This document shows, one piece after another, positions 10,818 to 21,923 of a DNA stretch of 64,000 nucleotides (within the stretch, counting starts at the first letter, position 1; every line of letters starts with the position of its first letter). The stretch spans positions 74,501 to 138,500 of the forward strand of contig CAUYUJ010018729.1 of assembly GCA_963575745.1 (NCBI GenBank), read 5' to 3'. This stretch comes from Prorocentrum cordatum (Eukaryota > Sar > Dinophyceae > Prorocentrales > Prorocentraceae). Made by a program: the position numbers and the translations under genes. The notes below the pieces were generated by a model. That model ran no database searches and was not told the DNA's origin. It saw only the letters and a list, made by a program, of their open reading frames with translations.

Positions 10818-11649
10818 TTTGATCCGTGCTTGCGATCGCCCCACGCCCTCGTCCGGCCCGAGGCGAGCAGCACGGGCGAGGGCCGCCCGCGGGCGGCGCC
10901 AGGCCGCCCCCCACGGCCCGCAAGGTCGCGCAGAAGCCGGGCTCGGGCGCAGGCGGCGCGAGCCTCGGAGCGCGCCTGTGCGCTGGTCCACCAAAAAGCC
11001 CCTCCAGCGCGGCGAAGGTGGTGCAGCGATGCGCGGCACTGACCGGGCGGGGCAGTTAAAATACACGCGCTGGGCGAGCACTCGGGGGCGTCCAAGAGAG
11101 GGGCGTCCAGGAGGGGGGGGGTGGGCCACATCGTGGCCGGCGGCACGTGCGCGGCCCAGGGGGGGGCTGGGGACGTGCCGGAGTGAAAAGAGGTGCCGTG
11201 AAATCCGGGGAGATACCATGGCCCCCGCTATGCTGCCCCCCCCCCTCTAGCCATCACCCCCCTCTTGGCCGCCCCCGAAACGCACGCCTTGAGGATCGCC
11301 GCAGCGTGGCGAGGGCCACCCGCGGGCGACGAGCGCTGCTCCCGGCCCGCACTGCTGCAGACCGAGGCCTCCTCCTCGCGACCCCCGCGCGCGGCGCGCC
11401 CCGCCGGCGCCCCGCGCCCGCGGGCGCCGGCGCTTACAAAGTTACAGGCCGAGACGAGGGGGAGCAGCGTGAAGAAGGCCGCCTGGACAGCGCGCACAGG
11501 GGGAGCGCAAGGGGGGAGGGGGGAGGGCTTCCTGGGAGAAGGCTGCTCCTCAGGGAAGGGCTTATCCTTCAGCCTTATAAACTCAGATTTCCTGGGTCCT
11601 GGGATTACAAAACTTTTTCAGGCAAGGGGAGAGGGCGCGGGCCCTGCAT

Positions 11650-11745
11650 CTGCGGACGAGGCCTCCGCGCCTCCTGAGCAGCGGGGGTGCTTCTGCGAAG
11701 CCTCCCCCCCTCTCCCCACCCCGCTCTGCGCGTGGCCAGCTGCCT
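11650..11745. repeat. Dispersed repeat, copy related to 9050-9140
   Basis: Second copy of the GAGGCC(T/C)CCGCGCCT - GGGGTGCTTC - C-rich - CTCTGCGCGTGGC module. It sits just beyond the 3' end of the exon-like minus-strand frame at 11806-12090. Confidence 0.55.
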
Positions 11746-11805
11746 GCGGGCCGGCGTGCACGATGCCCTCCCCAGCCCGCGCCATCGAGAGGGCCGGGCC
11801 GGCCG

Positions 11806-12090
11806 CTAGCGCAGGTGGTGCAGAGCCTCGGCGCGCTTCCAGCCCACCGCCTCGGAGAGCTGCTGCGCGAACTCCAGGCTGACGCGCGCCCCGTCGCAGT
11901 CCGGGTCTGCCCCCGGCTGGTCCGTGCGGATGAAGGCGCCGAAGAGCACCTTCGCCTCGCGGTCCCGGTCGGTGGCGCCTCCCGGGCGGGCAGAGGTGGC
12001 AGCGGCACACGCGGCGGAGCGCGCCTCTTCCCGCGCCTCTCTGGGCGGCAGGGCTTCTGGGCGGCTCCGAGACGGATCCGGATCCGCCAC
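11806..12090 (-). CDS. Exon-like frame, unknown product
   Basis: A 94-codon minus-strand frame. I do not recognise the product. The C-terminal half (VLFGAFIRTDQPGADPD ... FAQQLSEAVGWKRAEALHHL) has a balanced, amphipathic composition unlike the compositional shadows around it, and it ends at a TAG. The N-terminal half is Arg/Pro/Ala-rich and could be intron or untranslated sequence. It could be the last exon of a gene whose other exons lie at 12.1-12.4 kb or beyond, or a retro-copied fragment. No upstream exon can be joined to it with confidence. Confidence 0.3.
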   Translation of the reverse strand: MADPDPSRSRPEALPPREAREEARSAACAAATSARPGGATDRDREAKVLFGAFIRTDQPGADPDCDGARVSLEFAQQLSEAVGWKRAEALHHLR

Positions 12091-12184
12091 CGTGCCCCCT
12101 CGCGCGCTGGGGCGTGGCAGAATGCCAAGTGCTGCCTGGCAGGGTCTCTGTCACGTTCTGAAAGAACCCCATCCCTCAAAAAAC

Positions 12185-12780
12185 CATGGAGCCGTGCTCC
12201 CGAGCATCCAAGACGGCCGAGGCAGGCCACTAAGGCCACCAAGGTGGTCCAAGACGCCTCCAAAACGGCCTAAGATGGACCCAAGAAGCCCCAAGATGGC
12301 CTCAAGACTGCTGAACAGGCCACCAAGACGGCTCAAGAGGTCGACAAGAGAACCCCAAGTGGGCCCAGAAGAAGCCTAAATCATTGATTCCTCTGTTGTT
12401 TCTTGACAATTTGGGCGTCCTCTCGCCCATTGGGGCTCCTTCAGCTTAAGACGGCTCTAGAGGTTTCCACGATGAGCCCAACACGGTCCACGAGGGCACG
12501 AAAAGCTCTAGACGGCCCAGGACACCCCAAGAGGACCCCAAGCTGGCCCAGGAGCCCCTGGAGAGACTCGAGACTGCCTTGGAGAGCCCCTCGACGGCCA
12601 AAGACGGCCCTCAGACGGTCCAACGAGGACCGCAAGGGACCCCCTGACGGCCAAGAGGGCCACAAGACGGCCCAAGAGAGCCCCAAGACGGCCCAAGAGG
12701 GCTCCAAGACGGCCCAAAGTGGCCCCAGGGTGATCCAATGCTGCCCCACGGGAGCCCAAGACAGCCCCAAGAATGAACTC
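12185..12780. repeat. Third CAAGATGGC / CAAGACGGCC block
   Basis: Dense copies of CCAAGACGGCC, CCAAGATGGC, CCAAGAGGGC and CCAAGANNGCC on the plus strand, about one every 15-25 bp. The motif is dispersed rather than in a fixed period. Confidence 0.7.
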
Positions 12781-12897
12781 CTCATCAACAGCCTCACCAT
12801 CATGGTGTTCCGCATCGCATTCGCCTACTACGATGCTCCTTCTACTCATCATGAGTTTCCTCCGTCTGTTCCTCCTCCTGCTCCTTACACAAACACA

Positions 12898-12934
<37 letters not shown>
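12898..12934. repeat. (CA)n microsatellite
   Basis: Nearly pure CA dinucleotides after two AAACACA units. Confidence 0.95.
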
Positions 12935-12936
<2 letters not shown>

Positions 12937-13424
12937 TCATCAGCGGTTCCTCCATCCTGCTACTCCACCCCAGAACGACACCTAAGGATCCAAGATAAAC
13001 GCAAGACGGCCAAAGAGTGACATGTGATGGCTTCCTAACCGCTACTCCAGCCGCCACTCGATACACAAATTACGGCGTTATGCCGCCCATCAAACACTTG
13101 CCCACGAGACTACTAGGCTAGCACAGTGGTGGGACTTGCCGCATACAGCTAGATAATCGTCAGAGAGAACTAACGGCCACGCCATTCCGCCGCACTCCAC
13201 CTCCCAAATAAAAAAATAGGGGCGCTGCACTGTGAGATCGCTAGCACGGGGCATTGAATACATGAACTCGAGGGGGCGCAGCATTTAGTAGTTAGCAGGC
13301 AGTAGCTAGTAGTCTACAGCTAGTAGCGACAACTTCGCAAAGTGTAGATCGTAGCTAAGAACAAGTAATTAGCAGCTTGAAATGAATAGCTGCTAGGTAA
13401 TAGCTAGTGCCTAGTCGTAGTAGT

Positions 13425-13931
13425 GGAACCAATAAGAGCAATAATACTCGCAATACCAGTAGTAGTAGTACTAGTAGTAGTAGTACTAGTAGTAGTAGTA
13501 GTAGTAGTAGCAGCAGCAGCACCAGCAGTAGCAACAGAAGTCTTAGTAACAGTAATAATCAGAAAATTAATACTAATAGTAAGAGTATTAAAAATAGTAA
13601 TAGTAATAGAAATAGTCATAGTCACAGTGATAGTGATAGTAATAGTAAAAGTAGTATTAATAGTAATAAGAATAATAGTAATAGTAACAACTAATAGCAA
13701 TAGTAATAGTAATGGTAAAAGTAATCGTAATAGTAATAGCAATAGTGATAGTAATAGTAAGGCTGATAGTCATAGTAGTAGTGATAGTAATAGTAATAGC
13801 AATAGTCATAGAAATAGTAATAGTAATACTAATAGTAATAGTACTAGTAATAGTTATAGTAATAGTAATAGTCATAGTCGTAGTAGTAGTAGTAGTAGTA
13901 GTACGAGTCGTAGTACTAGTCGTAGTAGTAC

Positions 13932-14000
<69 letters not shown>

Positions 14001-14051
14001 ACGTAGTAGTAGTAGTCGTCGTAGTAGTAGTAGTAGTAGCAATAATATTAA

Positions 14052-14125
<74 letters not shown>

Positions 14126-14135
14126 ATAGAGGTAG
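13425..14135. repeat. (AGT)n / (TAG)n microsatellite, 0.7 kb
   Basis: AGT triplets with AAT, CGT and CAT variants. The purest part is 13930-14130. Poly-Ser, poly-Val and poly-Thr frames come from the triplet and are not genes. Confidence 0.95.
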
Positions 14136-14774
14136 TAGTAATAGTGCAACTAGTAGATGTAGTTGTAGTAGTCGTGATCATGGTACCCGTATTATTAAAA
14201 GTAAACATGCAAATCATGAAAACGAGTAGTCAATACTAGTCGCTATCACTTAGCACGTAGTCCTGCTGTCGTAGTAGTTTCCACTTGGCGGTTACTAATC
14301 ACAGCTGTTGATGTAGTGGAAGTAGGGATACCACTACTTGTAAGAGCAGTAGTAGTAGTAGGAGGAGGCGGAGGAGGAGGAGCAGTAGCAATAGAAGTGG
14401 GGAGATGGCAGGGTAGCGGTAGCTGAACGCATGCGCAAATCACGGCCGCATTTAGGACAACGATGACACTAACAAGAATGCATCTCTCCAGTCGGAACAT
14501 TGTAAAAGCCCCGTACAAGAAGAGGATGACTATCAGTATGTGTATGTACAGATATGTGTATGTCCATACATATGGACATGTTCATACATATGTGTATATG
14601 TATATATATATATACATATGCATTTGGCGCTACGCGTCATGCAATTTGGTCCTCGCAGTTTGGCATGCGGGCGGATGTCGCGGCGTAAAAGCAGCAAAAT
14701 AAAACCAAAAATTATCCTGGCGAAGGTCCCAACCATATGCAGTTGTGGGTACCGTAATTGTGAATATCTGCTTC

Positions 14775-16390
14775 GGTAAAGCTCCCTATGGGGCCACGAA
14801 GCGCTGCACTGGGCGGGGGCGAACGCTGTACTGTGTAGGTGGTGTGCCGAATTGGGTTTCCGGGACGCATGCGGACGGTCCCACTGAGGGCTTCGGTGGA
14901 GCTCCCTATGGGGCCACGAAGCGCTCTACTGAGTGAGGGAAAGTGCCAAATTGGGTTACCGGGACGCCTGCGGAAGGTCCCACTGGGGGCTTCGGTGGAG
15001 CCGCCTATGAGGCCACGAAACGCTGCACTGCGCGGGTGAAAATGCCAAATTACATTTCCCGGACGCATGCGGACGGTGGCACTGGGGCCTTGGGTGGAGC
15101 CCCCTATGGGGCCACGAAACGCTGCACTGAGTGGGAAAATGCCAAATTGAGCTTCCGGGGCGCATGCGGACGGGGGCACCGGGGCCTTCGGTGGAGCTCC
15201 CTATGGGGCCACGAAACGCTGTACTGGGTGGGTGAAACGCAGGAGGGAGGGGGAGGAGGGCCACGAAACGCTGTACTGGGTGTGCGGGACGCATGCGAAC
15301 GGTAGCGCACTTTCGGTGGGGCTCCCTATGGGGCCACGAAACGCTGTACTGGGTGTGCGGGACGCATGCGGACAGTAGCACTGGGACCTTCGGTGGGGCT
15401 CCCTATGACGAAACGCTGCACTAGGTGTGCGGGACGCATGCGGACGGTAGCACTGGGACCTTCGGTGGAGCTCCCTATGGGGCCACGAAACGCTGCACTG
15501 GGTGTGCGGGACGCATGCGGACGGTAGCACTGGGACCTTCGGTGGAGCTCCCTATGGGGCCACGAAACGCTGCACTAGGTGTGCGGGACGCATGCGGACG
15601 GTAGCACTGGGACCTTCGGTGGGCCTCCCTATGGGGCCACGAAACGCTGTACCAGGTGTGCGGGACGCATGCGGACGCTAGCACTGGGACCTTCGGTGGG
15701 GCTCCCTATGGGGCCACGAAACACTGTACTCGGTGGGTGAAACGCAAGGAGGAGGGGGAGGAGGGCCACGAAACGCTGTACTGGGTGTGCGGGACGCATG
15801 CGGACAGTAGCGCTGGGACCTTCGGTTGGGCTCCCTATGGGGCCACGAAACGCTGTACTTACTGGGTGTGCGGGACGCATGCGGACGGTAGCACTGGGAC
15901 CTTCGGTGGGCCTCCCTATGGGGCCACGAAACGCTGTACTGGGTGTGTAAAGCGCAAGGAGGAGGGGGAGGAGGGCCACGAAACGCTGTACTGGGTGTGC
16001 GGGACGCATGCGGACGGTAGCGCTGAGACCTTCGGTTGGGCTCCCTATGGGGCCAGGAAACGCTGTACTTACTGGGTGTGCGGGACGCATGCGGACGGTA
16101 GCACTGGGACCTTCGGTGGGCCTCCCTATGGGGCCACGAAACGCTGTACTGGGTGTGTAAAGCGCAAGGAGGAGGAAGAGGAGGGCCACGAAACGCTGTA
16201 CTGGGTGTGCGGGACGCATGCGGACGGTAGCACTGGGACCTTCGATGGGGCTCCCTATGGGGCCACGAAAAACTGTACTGGGTGTGCGGGACGCATGCGG
16301 ACGGTAGCACTGGGACCTTCCATGGGGCTCCCTATGGGGCCACGAAACGCCGTACTGGGTGTGCGGGACACATGCGGACGGTAGGGAGGA
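14775..16390. repeat. Minisatellite array, 72-78 bp unit with a roughly 225 bp higher-order repeat
   Basis: The core is CTTCGGTGGGGCTCCCTATG, GGGCCACGAAACGCTGTACT, GGGTGTGCGGGACGCATGCG and GACGGTAGCACTGGGAC. In the left part (14775-15200) units are about 100 bp and diverged. From 15310 they are 72-78 bp and very similar. At 15730-16200 every second or third unit carries an extra GCAAGGAGGAGGGGGAGGAG block, giving a longer period. The minus strand stays open for 282 codons (16477-15629), reading repeated SWPHREPHRRSQCYRPHAS. I see no start context or flanking gene, so I treat that as a by-product. Confidence 0.9.
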
Positions 16391-16639
16391 GGGGGAAGAG
16401 GAGGAGAAGGAGGAACGCGGGGACCGTCTCTTCAAAGCGAGGACCCAACACCACAGGATGTTTGGGAACAACAACAATGGTACCTCCTCATTGCCTTGTC
16501 CAACATCGCCGTCAAAATAATGCCATTCGTCATCCTTCCCTCATGCTTCCTTATCCGTTTCCTCATGGTGGTCATTCCCAGCGAAGTCTTCCCCGTCCTC
16601 CTCTGCTCTTTTTTGCGGAGGCTCCTCCTTGGAGAACTT

Positions 16640-16940
16640 CTTGGAGTCCTCACGAAGGTTTTACACGGCGTCTTCAGGCCTTCTGGAGGCCTCCTCGGCG
16701 CCTTTTGTGGGACTGTTGGGGTTTCCTCGGGCCACGTCGCTTCCAACTGCGGTCTCCCTGAGCGACCTGGTCACGATTTGGAACTCGGCGGGGGGGCGTT
16801 TGGGAGCCATCTTGGGCCGTCGTGGGGCCTTATTCGGGCCATTTTGGGGCTTGGGTCTCCTGGACTGCCTGGAAGCCCTGTCGGGTAGTTTGGGCGTGAT
16901 GCTGGATCCCTTTGGGCGGCCTCGGACGCCTGGAAAACCG
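16640..16940. repeat. Fourth CAAGATGGC-type block, opposite orientation
   Basis: Reverse complements of the motif: GAGCCATCTTGGGCC, GGCCATTTTGGGGC, GGCCTTATTCGGGCC. The family is therefore present on both strands. Confidence 0.55.
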
Positions 16941-17905
16941 AAGAACTGAGCATTCCCAAAATGAAACACAAAACCATTGGAAATCAACGTTTTTTATGTC
17001 GAAAACCTTGGGGGCTGTCATGAGCGGCGCATGTTATATCGTTCGATCCGGTGCAAATATGTAGTTCTATACCAGGAGGCTTAGTTGGAGAGCGCCAGCC
17101 AGTACCCAAAAAGGAACTGGGAGCCCTTACTTATGATCGCCGCCGAAAAAACGAGAGGTTGTGTTTTGCACACGACCGGCAATCAGAATGCGGCGGATGG
17201 TTGGGCTCAGCGCCGATACCTAATGCCTGAAGGGCAGGATGTAGATCTATGATGGCAGATAGGCTTGCAATGCAAGTCTGGACGAGATCCAGCCTCCTTC
17301 GTGGTGTGATTCGTCAACTCACATTTGGAGGCCCGCGAGGCCATGTCTAGAATTTCATGCGTTGATTCTCGGCAACGCTGCGGAGGACGTTCCGGGAGGG
17401 GCTGCAGCTGCAAGGGTCCAAGCGAGCCCAGGGTCGAGACACAGAGGAAAACAATAGAAGTACAAGGCCCATCCCGTCAGGCTTCGCCGACCCCGCGCAG
17501 CTATGGACGCCTTCGAACGAGGGAAGGAGCTTGAACACGAGAAGCGGAGAAGGTCTGAGCCGTCTCCCCCTCCCCCTCCTGCTGCGTCTTCGATCCATGC
17601 GTTCACCACCACCCATGTCTTAGATGAGTGCGTTCGCACATGCAGGCGGCGCTGTAGCACAGCCCACATAGCGAGGCAGTCCTGTGCGGAGGGAGCTCCA
17701 GTGCTTTCACCCGAGCCATGTAGATGGTGGATTATGAGCTGTTTGGGGTCTCGTCTGGAGTAAAGCTGCACTTGGCGGGAGGGTGGGTGTATTACACACA
17801 TTGCATGCACAAGACATGTCTTAAGCTCTGGTGTTGTAGCAGCTGCATTTGTGTTGCCAGCCAGATGATCAAAGGGGTGTGGATTGCACGGGTGTGTCTG
17901 TATGA

Positions 17906-17938
<33 letters not shown>

Positions 17939-18040
17939 CACGAGGTACAAATAGGGGGACCCGTGCTAGAAGAGAGCACGTTCTCTTTCCTTTTACGGAA
18001 ACGTGGGCGCGTCCGTCACCGGCGCGCCATGATAGCTCAA
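16940..18040. other. No gene supported
   Basis: A 288-codon minus-strand frame (18221-17355) crosses this stretch, but it runs through a TA/GA dinucleotide repeat (17908-17938) and has no recognisable domain, so I do not call it. Sequence is otherwise of mixed composition. Confidence 0.4.
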
Positions 18041-18045
18041 GGGCC

Positions 18046-18066
18046 CTTGAGCCAAAATGGCTAAGG
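18046..18066 (-). other. Relic dinoflagellate spliced leader
   Basis: The minus strand reads CCTTAGCCATTTTGGCTCAA followed by G. It differs from the conserved dinoflagellate spliced leader at a single position (third base T instead of G). It is followed by GGCCCTTGAGC, not by a GT donor and Sm-like site, so it is not an SL RNA gene. Known biology (relic leaders in dinoflagellate genomes, Slamovits and Keeling) makes a retroposed mRNA the natural explanation. The body of the retro-copy would lie leftward from 18045, but I recognise no gene there. A GCTCAAG inverted repeat follows (18034-18051). Confidence 0.8.
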
Positions 18067-18299
18067 ACCAGAGAGTACAAAGAGACGCGCAGGAGGAGGA
18101 GAGGCTGACAGGAAGTCTGCAACCACGAAGGCCCTCGGGCAATAATGTCCGAGGACGACGAATTCAAACCGAGCCCACTACCTGCCCAGGATTGCTGCAG
18201 GCCTGTGGCCCAAAGCCGCAAGCAAGGCCGAGCAGCCCCGTCGGGGTTCGTAACTCAGGGGATTTCGCTTCGCGACTGGGGTCGCTCACTCCCTCATCC

Positions 18300-18460
18300 C
18301 TTTTCTCATCCTTCCTGCCTCCTATCTCCGCCCTCCTCCCTCCTCCCAGATCCTCCCTCCCCCCTCCCTTCTCCCTCCTCCCTCCTCCCTCCTCCATCCC
18401 ACTCCTCCTCCTCCTCCTCCTACTCATCCTCCTCTTCTTATCCTTCTTCTTCTCAGTAGT
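18300..18460. repeat. CTC pyrimidine tract
   Basis: CCTCC/CTC triplets and hexamers with few purines, passing into TCTTCTT near 18450. Confidence 0.85.
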
Positions 18461-18499
18461 CCGCTGACAAAGCCTACATTATTTTCCATTTCTGGTAAC

Positions 18500-19130
18500 A
18501 TTATGGAAGTAATGTTAGTAGTAGTATGAGTGTTATGTTTGCCAGTACTACGATTATTAATAGTAGTATTAACATTAGTATTAGTATTACTACTAGTGTG
18601 AGTATTACTATAATTGATAATATGTGGTTTCACAGTGGTACTAATATCAGTCGTACCATCACTACTAGCATCATCAATTTTATGAATATCAGTATTAGTA
18701 GTGGTGGTAGTAGTATGCCTAGTAGTAATAACATGTTCGTATGGTTGATATCATCAGTAGCATGTATTAGTAGTAGGACTCTGAGTCGAAATATCAGCAA
18801 TATTAACAAGATGATGAACTCATGGTTAATAGTAGTAGCCATATTGATACTATGATTATAGGTGGTAGTAGTAGTAGTAGTAGTAGTAATAACAGCAGTA
18901 GTACCAGTAGTGTTACCAATGCTAGTGTTCTTCTTATTCGTTCTAGTACTAGCATCCTTAGTGTTATTACTAGTATTCCTCGTATCATTCGTATTCCTAT
19001 CAGGACTCGTCGGCTTCATCGTAAAAGAAGTCGCAGCCGTCGCCGTAATATTATGGTATCTTAATAACGGCCAGATTGCCATTGGTATTCCTATTCGTAG
19101 TATGTTTATCCGTAGCTTCACTCTTCTTAG
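18500..19130. repeat. Diverged AGT-triplet sequence
   Basis: AGTAGTA, AATATCAGTATTAG and TAGTAGTAGTAG patches show a triplet ancestry, mutated more heavily than in the 13.4-14.1 kb array. It fades into TCGTATTCGT and then CCT triplets. Confidence 0.7.
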
Positions 19131-19134
19131 TCGT

Positions 19135-19800
19135 ATTCGTCGTATTCCTCCTCCTCCGTCTCCTCCGCATCTTCCTCCTCTTCCTCATCTTCCTCGTCCT
19201 CCTCCTGCTCCTCCTCTTCTTCCTCCTCCTTATCGTCCTCCTCCCACCCGCAGCCCCACTCCTCCCACCTCCATCTTTCCTCCTCCCTCCTCCTCCTCGT
19301 CCTCCGTCCTCCTCCCTCCCGCAGCCCCCTCCTCCCTCCTCCTCCTCCTTCCTCCTCCTCCTCCTCCTCCCCGCCTCCTCTCCTCCTCCCTCTCTCCTCC
19401 TCTCCTCCTCCTCCTCCTCTCCTCCTCCTCTCTCCTCTCCTCCTCCTCCCTCTCCTCCTCCCCCTCCTCCTCTCCCCTCCTCCTCCTCCTCCTCCTCCTC
19501 CTCCTCCTCCTCCTCCTCCTCCTCCACCTCCTCCTCCTCCTCCTCCTCCTCCTCCTCCTCCTTCCTCCTCCTCCTTCCTCCTCCTCTCCTTCCTCCTCCT
19601 CCTCCTCCTCCTCTCCTCCTCCTCCTCCTCCTCCTCCTCCTCCTCCTCCTCCTCCTCTCCTCCTCCTCCTCCTCCTCCTCCTCCTCCTCCTCCCTCTCCT
19701 CCTCCTCCTCCTCCTCCTCCTCCTCCTCCTCCTCCTCTCTCCTCCTCCTCCTCCTCCTCCTCCTCCTCCTCCTCCTCCTCCTCCTCCTCCTTCTCCTCAT
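19135..19800. repeat. (CCT)n pyrimidine tract, about 660 bp
   Basis: Almost uninterrupted CTC/CCT triplets, pure pyrimidine over long parts; the minus strand is pure purine. Poly-Glu, Gly and Arg frames are artefacts. Confidence 0.97.
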
Positions 19801-19954
19801 GCACCTCCTCAATATCATCCCACTCCTTCCTTCCCCCATCTTTTTCTCCCTCCCTTCTCGTCCTCCTCCTCCTCCTCCTCTTCCTTCTCCTCCTCCGCCT
19901 TCTCCTCCTCCTCCTCATCCTCCTCCTCCTTGTCCTGGTCTTCCTGTTCCTCTT

Positions 19955-19978
19955 CCTCAGCAACACCATCATCACCAT

Positions 19979-20009
<31 letters not shown>

Positions 20010-21380
20010 AGCGGCAGCAGTAGCAACATCGGCAGCAGCATCATCATCCGCATCACCATCATCAGCATCATCATCACCATCATCAGCATCAGCAGCAGCA
20101 GCATCATCATCAGTATCATCGGCATCACCAGTTTCACCATCAGCAGCAGCATCAGCACCAGTATCATCACCATCACCGCCATCACTATCATCATCAGCAA
20201 CACAATCAACATCAACATTATCAGCACCACAATTACAATCACCATGATCATCATCAACCCCACCAGCAGCATCATGAGAATCAGCATTAGCATCAAAATC
20301 ATCATCACCGTTGCCATCATCATAATCACCATCATCATCCCCAACATCAGCACCATAATCATCACCCGCCTCATCCGCATCAGCATCATCAGCATCAGCA
20401 TCAGCATCAGCATCAACATTACCATCACCATTGTCATCATCGTCACCAGCCTAATCAACATCAACATCATTATCATCACCATAATCATAATCATCAACAG
20501 TACCATCATCGTCGAAATCATCGTCCCCTCATCAGCAACACAAGCATCACAATCATCATCATCCTCAGCATCATCAATTTAAACATCAGCATCATCATGT
20601 TCATCATCCGCAACCGTACCCGCATCAGCATCATCACCACCAGCACCACCATCATCATCATCAGCAGCATCATCGCCATCAGCATTACCATCACCAACAT
20701 GACCGTCACCATCATCATCAGTCTCATACGCATTATCATCATCAGCATCAGCATCAGCATCAACATAATCATCATGACCACCGTCAGAAACACGATCATC
20801 ATCATAAGCATCAACATCATCATCTTTATACTCATCATCAGTATCATCATCATCGACATCATCTTCTTCGTCATCATCACGATCAGCATCATCATCCTCA
20901 ACATCATCATCATCAGCAGCAGCATCAGTATCACCATGAACATCATCATCGTTATCACCATCATCCTCACCGTCATAATCAGCATCATCATCAGCATCCG
21001 CCCTCTCATCAGCGTCATCACCGACGTCAGCATCATCAACAACATCACCATCACCAGCAGCATCAGCACCATCAGCAGCAGCAGCAGCATTTGCAACAGC
21101 ATCAACATCCCCGCCGTCATTCACAGCATCAGTATCAGCATCAGCATCATCCGCATCATTCGCATCAGCATCAGCATCGGCATCCTCGTAAACATCATCA
21201 GCAGCAGCAAAAGCATCATCACCATCAGCAGCATCATCACCACCATCATCATTATCAGCATCAGCATCATCATCACCATCGTCCGCATCAGCATCAGCAT
21301 CAGCATCACCATCATCACCATCATCATGGCCATCACCTTCATCATCATCAGCAGCATCATCATCAGAATCAGCATCATCA
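19955..21380. repeat. CAT / CAG triplet microsatellite, left half of the LTR-element target site
   Basis: CATCAT, CAGCAG and CACCAT triplets without a long unique interruption, ending directly at the GTACC target duplication of the LTR retrotransposon. The array resumes on the far side of that element at 53889, so the two blocks were one array. Confidence 0.95.
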
Positions 21381-21385
21381 GTACC
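21381..21385. repeat. Left target-site duplication, GTACC
   Basis: Five bases next to the AGTC terminus of the left LTR. The matching position beyond the right LTR (53884-53888) is GTATC, one mismatch. Confidence 0.65.
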
Positions 21386-21657
21386 AGTCTTTTGCATGGA
21401 TATGCATTATCCCTGCCAGATGTTCCGAAAATATATCATGGGTCTCTGGGCTCCGCATACAATAGGGTAGCACTGAAGCGAGGAGGCCGGCCCGCCAGCC
21501 GACGCACGCGCGCGCGCCGCAGACTCGCTCCTTCTCCGTTTCCCCAGAGCCTAAGTTGTAGCTGCGGGAGAGAAACAATCAGTACATCGGACAGTGCACG
21601 CACTGCGAAGGAGCAGGAAGGGCAAGAGGGCGGCGGCGCGGAAGGGGCGCATGGACT
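21386..21657 (-). repeat. 3' LTR, 272 bp
   Basis: Aligns with the right LTR over its whole length. Shared segments include TGTTCCGATAATATATCATGG, AGGCCGGCNCGCC, GACGCACGCGCGCGCGCCGC, TTGTAGCTGCGGGAGAGAA and CAGTACATCGGACAGTGCACG. It lacks about 30 bp present in the right copy (CCGATGACATGAAGAAGG region) and carries scattered substitutions, so the insertion is not recent. Four-base inverted ends are AGTC and GACT instead of TG...CA. Confidence 0.85.
21561..21585 (-). promoter_or_regulatory. Candidate trans-splice acceptor in the 3' LTR
   Basis: The sense strand reads TACTGATTGTTTCTCTCCCG then CAG, that is, a branch-like TACTGAT, a pyrimidine run and a CAG. The same layout is kept in the other LTR with TACTGAC. 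This is what a spliced-leader acceptor would look like; the function is inferred. Confidence 0.4.
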
Positions 21658-21666
21658 CCCCCACCC
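21658..21666 (-). other. Polypurine tract of the LTR element
   Basis: The sense strand reads GGGTGGGGG immediately before the AGTC terminus of the 3' LTR. It is purine except for one T and sits exactly where plus-strand priming is expected. Confidence 0.6.
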
Positions 21667-21923
21667 GCGGGGCCCGCAGCGCCGCCCCGACCCCCAACCC
21701 ACCTGGCCTGCACATACGCACCGCCACCAGAGCGAACCTCAAGGGCGCTCAACCGCTCAACTGCGGTTGCCCGGGGGCAGACGGCCGAAGTAACCCGACG
21801 TTCCCCGCCCGAGCTAATGTTTCCCAGCTTAGGCCACAATGCCCGCACACACATGGTGCGCCCGCTCCATGATGCAGTTTGGACCGGCAACGACTATGTC
21901 GCACTGGTTATTCTTGCGCTGCG

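Noticed and set aside
15629-16477. 282-codon minus-strand frame with repeated SWPHREPHRRSQCY
   Set aside because: Product of a minisatellite whose unit length is mostly a multiple of three; no start context or flanking gene evidence.
18021-18070. A functional spliced leader RNA gene
   Set aside because: No GT donor follows the leader and no Sm-like site is seen; the third base also differs.
17355-18221. Minus-strand 288-codon frame
   Set aside because: Runs through a TA/GA dinucleotide repeat and shows no domain; composition matches neighbouring non-coding sequence.
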